This document shows positions 60,475 to 64,000 of a stretch of DNA of 64,000 nt, one piece after another. Made by a program: the position numbers and the translations under genes. Origin of the DNA: Planctomycetaceae bacterium (GTDB lineage Bacteria > Planctomycetota > Planctomycetia > Planctomycetales > Planctomycetaceae); contig CP051247.1 in NCBI GenBank assembly GCA_017795105.1, positions 2,232,001 to 2,296,000 of the forward strand, read 5' to 3'. Each line of letters opens with the position of its first letter. The first letter of the stretch is position 1. The notes under the pieces are model-generated. The model ran no database searches. It saw only the letters and a program-made list of their open reading frames with translations, and had not been told where the DNA came from.

Positions 60475-61755
60475 ATGTCATGTCTGCTGCAGAAGTCGCT
60501 CGGCCTGCTCATTCTTGTCCTTTTCCTGCAGCCTCTCGCCGCGGCGGAACACTGGCCTCAGTTTCGAGGTCCTGGCGGCCAGGGACATGCGGCCGATTCC
60601 CGAATCCCGCTGAAGTTCGATGAAGAGACGAACGTCCGCTGGAAACAGGCCATCCCCGGTGAAGGCTGGTCGTCGGCCGTGGCCTTCAATGATCAACTCT
60701 GGTTGACCACTGCGATTCTCGAAGAAGAGCCCACGAAAAAGCTGCGGTTGTATGCAATCGGGCTCGATCCGCAAACCGGTTCCATTCGCCACGAGATCGA
60801 ACTTTTCGAGGTCGAGCAGCCGGAGAAGATTCACGACGACAACAGCTATGCCTCGCCAACGCCTGTGATCGACGAGCATGGCGTCTACTGTCATTTCGGG
60901 ACCTTCGGCACGGCAGCCATCGACTATCGAACCGGCAAGGTCCTGTGGAAGAACGACTCTTTCGACATCGATCATCAGGGAGGGCCGGGCAGTTCTCCGA
61001 TTCAGTATGAGAACCTGCTGATTCTCACCTGCGACGGCGCCAACGTGCAGTTCGTGGTCGCGCTCGACAAGAAGACCGGCGAGGAAGTCTGGAAGACCAC
61101 TCGTTCCGCCCCGCTCCGGGAGAACACGATTACCCACCGGGCATTCGCGACTCCGCTGATCTGGAATTACCAGGGCCGCGATCTCCTGATCAGCCCGGGG
61201 CCCGATCAGGCGCATGCCTATGAGCCGGCGACCGGCAAGGAACTCTGGCATGTGCGTTACATCGGCTTCTCGAACGTCCCCGCCCCCGTGACCACCGAGG
61301 AGAAGGTCTTTCTCTGCACCGGCTTCTTTGAAACCGAACTGCTGGCCGTGGAGCCGGGCGGCTCAGGCGATGTGACCGAATCGCAAGTGAAGTGGCGCTA
61401 CACCCGCAGCGTGAGCACGGTCCCCTCGCCGATTGTCGTCGACGGAAAGCTGTTCAGCATTAATGAAGCGGGCCTGATTGCCTGCCTCGACTGTGAGACT
61501 GGCGACGTGCTCGGCAAGCGACGTCTCATCGGCAAATACTCGGCCTCCCCGATCTACGCCAATGACCGTCTGTATTTCTGCAGCGAAGAAGGCAAGATTT
61601 CCGTCCTCGCCCCCGACGATGACATGGAACTTCTCCAGGTCAACCGACTCGACGGTCTGATCAAAGCTTCGCCATCCGTTGTGGGAAACACGCTTTACCT
61701 CCGCACGGCAACCGATCTCTATCGCATTGAAGAGGCGGCGAACGACAGCCAATAA
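60475..61755 (+). CDS. Secreted PQQ-like beta-propeller protein
   Basis: 426 residues from the ATG at 60475 with GGAGG upstream. The signal peptide ends PLAAAEHWPQFRGPGGQG; the W-P-Q-F-R-G-x-x-G opening is the usual start of planctomycete PQQ_2 outer-membrane or periplasmic propellers. Blade motifs recur: IPGEGWSSAVAFNDQLWLTT, AIDYRTGKVLWKN, ALDKKTGEEVWKTTRSAP, YEPATGKELWHVRY and CLDCETGDVLGKRRL. There is no visible catalytic site. Probably binds something or scaffolds in the envelope; function unknown. Confidence 0.9.
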   Translation: MSCLLQKSLGLLILVLFLQPLAAAEHWPQFRGPGGQGHAADSRIPLKFDEETNVRWKQAIPGEGWSSAVAFNDQLWLTTAILEEEPTKKLRLYAIGLDPQTGSIRHEIELFEVEQPEKIHDDNSYASPTPVIDEHGVYCHFGTFGTAAIDYRTGKVLWKNDSFDIDHQGGPGSSPIQYENLLILTCDGANVQFVVALDKKTGEEVWKTTRSAPLRENTITHRAFATPLIWNYQGRDLLISPGPDQAHAYEPATGKELWHVRYIGFSNVPAPVTTEEKVFLCTGFFETELLAVEPGGSGDVTESQVKWRYTRSVSTVPSPIVVDGKLFSINEAGLIACLDCETGDVLGKRRLIGKYSASPIYANDRLYFCSEEGKISVLAPDDDMELLQVNRLDGLIKASPSVVGNTLYLRTATDLYRIEEAANDSQ

Positions 61756-61778
61756 AGACACGGCCCCGAAGTGCAACA

Positions 61779-62730
61779 CGTACCGGCGGCATCCTGCCGC
61801 CGAAAGGACGTTGACTGTCTAGAGTGTGGTCCCTGTCTGGTGACGTCTCCAGCTATCCGCCGGGCCGGAGTAGAGACTCCACTCGCGTTGGGGTGACGGC
61901 CGCGAACACTCGGCGGCAGGATGCCGCCGCTACGGGGGGGTGAACCGCGAAAGCCCGATGAGAGTTGGCGAGCAGAAACGTACCGGCGGCATCCTGCCGC
62001 CGAAAGGTCGTTGATTGCCCGGAGTGCGGTCCCTGTCTGGTGACGTCTCCAGCAATCCGCCGGGCCGGGGTCGAGACTCCACTCGCGTTGGATGACGGCC
62101 GCACACATTCGGCGGCAGGATGCCGCCGCTACGGGGGTGAACCGCGAAAGCCCAATGAGAGTTGGCGAGCAGAAACGTACCGGCGGCATCCTGCCGCCGA
62201 AAGGACGTTGACTGCCTAATGCACGGTCCCTGTCTGGTGACGTCTCCAGCAATCCGCCGCGCCGGGGCAGAGACTCCACTCGCGATAGGTGACGGTCGCG
62301 CACATTCGGCGGCAGGATGCCGCCGCTACGGGGGGTGAACCGCGAAAGCCCGATGAGATTTGGCGAGCAGAAACGTACCGGTGGCATCCTGCCGCCGAAA
62401 GGACGTTGACTGCCCAATGTGCGGTCCCTGTCTGGTGACGTCTCAGCTATCCGCCGGGCCGGGGTGGAGACTCCACTCGCGTTGGGTGACGGCCGCGCGC
62501 ACTCGGCGGCAGGATGCCGCCGCTACGGGGGGTGAACCGCGAAAGCCCGATGAGATTTGGCGAGCAGAAACGTACCGGCGGCATCTTGCCGCCGAAAGGT
62601 CGTTGACTGCCTAATGTGCGGCCACTGTCTGGTGACGTCTCAGCTATCCGCCGGGCCGGAGTAGAGACTCCACTCGCGTTGGGTGACGGCCGTGCACACT
62701 CGCCGGCAGGATGCCGCCGCTACGGGGGTG
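61779..62730. repeat. Tandem array of five units of about 197 bp built on paired family-A palindromes
   Basis: Unit starts (CGTACCGG.GGCATC.TGCC) fall at 61779, 61979, 62176, 62374 and 62571, giving periods of 200, 197, 198 and 197 bp. Each unit has an inverted right palindrome about 130 bp later, then a conserved linker (GTGAACCGCGAAAGCCCGAT) to the next unit; the fifth lacks the linker. Units are about 90 percent alike by eye. Frames such as minus 61719-62417 that read through it encode only repeat translations. The array ends 16 bp before the stop of the adjacent SDR gene. Confidence 0.95.
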
Positions 62731-62745
62731 TGCCTACGGGGTCAC

Positions 62746-63927
62746 TCAACGGGCGTTGACGGTTAGTCTCGAGGCTTCCTGGACCGAAGGTTTGTCACGC
62801 CACGTAAAGTTCATTTTGATCGCCTGACGGGCGAGGAACAGCAGCATTTTGTAGTCCATGTGCGGACAGGGAAGATGCGGGGCGGCCCGAAGCGTGTTCG
62901 TGCTGTCGAAGACGGGATCGTCGCGCCAGTACGAATTGTAGACATGGATGTGCTCGTAAAAGAAGCCTTCCATCTCGGTCTGATCGGGCACCTCGGCATT
63001 GGGGCCCACCATGCTCGAACCGAAGAAGCGACTGGAGGCCTGAAGCACGGAGTGCACGGTTCTCGCCTGAACCGCATTGCGGGGCGTCAGATGATACGTG
63101 TCGCCGTGCAGCGAGCGGTCCGACAGGATGTGAGCCATGACAGCCGAGACCCAGTCGACCGGAACGAAGTTTTTGCGTTCAGCGCCATCGAGGGTCACGC
63201 GGGTCGGGAACGAATCGGCATAGCCGGTCTCGCGTCCCTTTTCATTGTTTCTGGCCAGAGTATGAACCAGCTGGACGGCTGCGTAGAAGCCATGGAACGT
63301 ATTGGTGAAACCGGTTTCAGAATCGCCCACGATAATTGCCGGACGATAAACCGTGAGTGAATCAATGAAGTCAGCCGCCCGGACCATCTCTTCGGCCTGA
63401 ACCTTGCTCTCTTCGTACGGATTGCCGAATTCCTGGCCCACGTTGAGTTCGGTCTCGAGAATCTTCCCCTTCCGAAGCCCACAGACGTAAGCGGTCGAGA
63501 CGTGGTGGAACTCGCGAATTCCCGCTTCCTGGCAGAAGCGGAGCACATTGGCGGTGCCGCCCACGTTGGAGCGATACGGCTCGGCATCCGGCCCCGTGCT
63601 CACGAATGACAGGGAAGCGGCGTTGTGAATGACGCCCCGGCAGTTGTCGATCGCCCAGCGGATATCTTCCGGTTCGAGACCGAGCGAATCCTCGCAAAGC
63701 TCGCCTTCCAGAACAACGGGTCGCATCAGGTCCTGGCCAAGCTCGCACTCCCAGTAACTCATGATGGCATCGACACGGGATTGCGCCGACTGACGCCGCG
63801 ATGGACGCACGACCACGGCCAGCGGAATATTCGCTAAAGCCAGGTCACGCATCAGGTAACGGCCAAGCAGGCCGGTCGCTCCGGTGAGCAGCAGGTACTG
63901 TGTGTCGGGTTTGGTGGCGTTGATCAT
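62746..63927 (-). CDS. Extended SDR, thioester-reductase (NAD_binding_4)-like
   Basis: 393 residues, ATG at 63925-63927. The Rossmann motif LLTGATGLLGRYLMRDLALA is followed by VVVRPSRRQSAQSRV, VIHNAASLSFVS, HHVSTAYVCGLRKGKILET and the catalytic YEESKVQAEEMV (Tyr-x-x-x-Lys). VDWVSAVMAHIL and the C-terminal region fit the male-sterility/thioester-reductase-type SDRs, which reduce thioesters or fatty acyl groups. The substrate is unknown. The 73 bp left of the window end upstream presumably holds its promoter. The tandem array abuts its 3' end. Confidence 0.9.
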   Translation of the reverse strand: MINATKPDTQYLLLTGATGLLGRYLMRDLALANIPLAVVVRPSRRQSAQSRVDAIMSYWECELGQDLMRPVVLEGELCEDSLGLEPEDIRWAIDNCRGVIHNAASLSFVSTGPDAEPYRSNVGGTANVLRFCQEAGIREFHHVSTAYVCGLRKGKILETELNVGQEFGNPYEESKVQAEEMVRAADFIDSLTVYRPAIIVGDSETGFTNTFHGFYAAVQLVHTLARNNEKGRETGYADSFPTRVTLDGAERKNFVPVDWVSAVMAHILSDRSLHGDTYHLTPRNAVQARTVHSVLQASSRFFGSSMVGPNAEVPDQTEMEGFFYEHIHVYNSYWRDDPVFDSTNTLRAAPHLPCPHMDYKMLLFLARQAIKMNFTWRDKPSVQEASRLTVNAR

Positions 63928-64000
63928 TCAAAGTATCCCATGGCCGCTATTCTCTCCAATATAACAAGTTTCCGACAAACCCTGCGGATGTCAACAAACT

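Noticed and set aside
61719..62417. 232-residue minus-strand frame across the tandem array
   Set aside because: Translation of the palindrome units; overlaps the PQQ-propeller gene end and has no domain.
61779..62730. CRISPR array
   Set aside because: Units are about 197 bp with near-identical 'spacers', contain internal inverted palindromes, and no cas genes are in the window.

Overview
The window looks like chromosomal DNA from a planctomycete (Planctomycetota, probably order Planctomycetales). The support is the combination of a DUF1559/prepilin-type protein, two formylglycine-dependent sulfatases, a ThuA protein, eukaryote-like Ser/Thr kinases (one membrane-anchored, one fused to an HDOD domain), a PQQ-type beta-propeller protein, many secreted proteins of unknown role, outer-membrane lipid A genes, and intergenic hairpin repeats of the 'CGGCGGCATCCTGCCGCCG' type. 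I see no prophage, transposase, rRNA, tRNA or CRISPR. Genus-level assignment is not possible by eye.

Layout. 1-2145 (minus): cydA and the start of cydB (cytochrome bd oxidase), divergent from an Hsp70 gene (2434-4170). 4339-7924 (minus): a probable envelope operon of LptF/G permease, GT39 glycosyltransferase and PAP2 phosphatase. 8121-8885: a tandem repeat array abutting a lipoate-transfer gene. 8886-13331 (minus): LipM-like octanoyltransferase, gcvPB, gcvPA and gcvH (glycine cleavage). 13523-15242 (minus): rpiB and a YrdC-like/low-molecular-weight phosphatase fusion, echoing the Bacillus ywlC-ywlE-ywlF order. 15416-18059: a CysQ/IMPase-family phosphatase and a sulfatase.

18428-25431: a thioredoxin-like lipoprotein with a transmembrane Ser/Thr kinase, a Uma2-like protein, a DUF2254 membrane protein, glutamate dehydrogenase and a nitroreductase. 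25535-28783: a c-type cytochrome, a secreted unknown, a DUF1559 pseudopilin and a small lipoprotein. 29191-34101: HDOD-kinase, RNase III and HtrA protease. 34308-34490: a 60-residue protein whose second half is a C-x-x repeat. 34769-40085: an AsmA-like protein, a secreted protein with secretin-N/STN-like domains and a coiled-coil protein. 40550-45899: lpxB, an SDR, ThuA, a second sulfatase and pgpA.

46137-51617: a zinc-ribbon protein with an STN-like C-terminus, two tiny membrane proteins (DUF1328 and Pmp3), a lipid kinase and a Methyltransf_32 methyltransferase. 51607-61755: an orphan HlyD-type protein, an ImmA/IrrE-like protein, glycogen phosphorylase, a YfhO-like membrane protein, a CapD/WbpM-type nucleotide-sugar enzyme and a PQQ-propeller protein. 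61779-62730: a five-unit tandem array of about 197 bp units. 62746-63927: a thioester-reductase-like SDR.

The most unusual items are the Cys-triplet small protein, the YrdC::phosphatase fusion with the protein-arginine phosphatase signature, the HDOD-kinase fusion, and a dense population of paired palindromic repeats, two sets of which have become tandem arrays. All calls come from reading the sequence; no database search was run.
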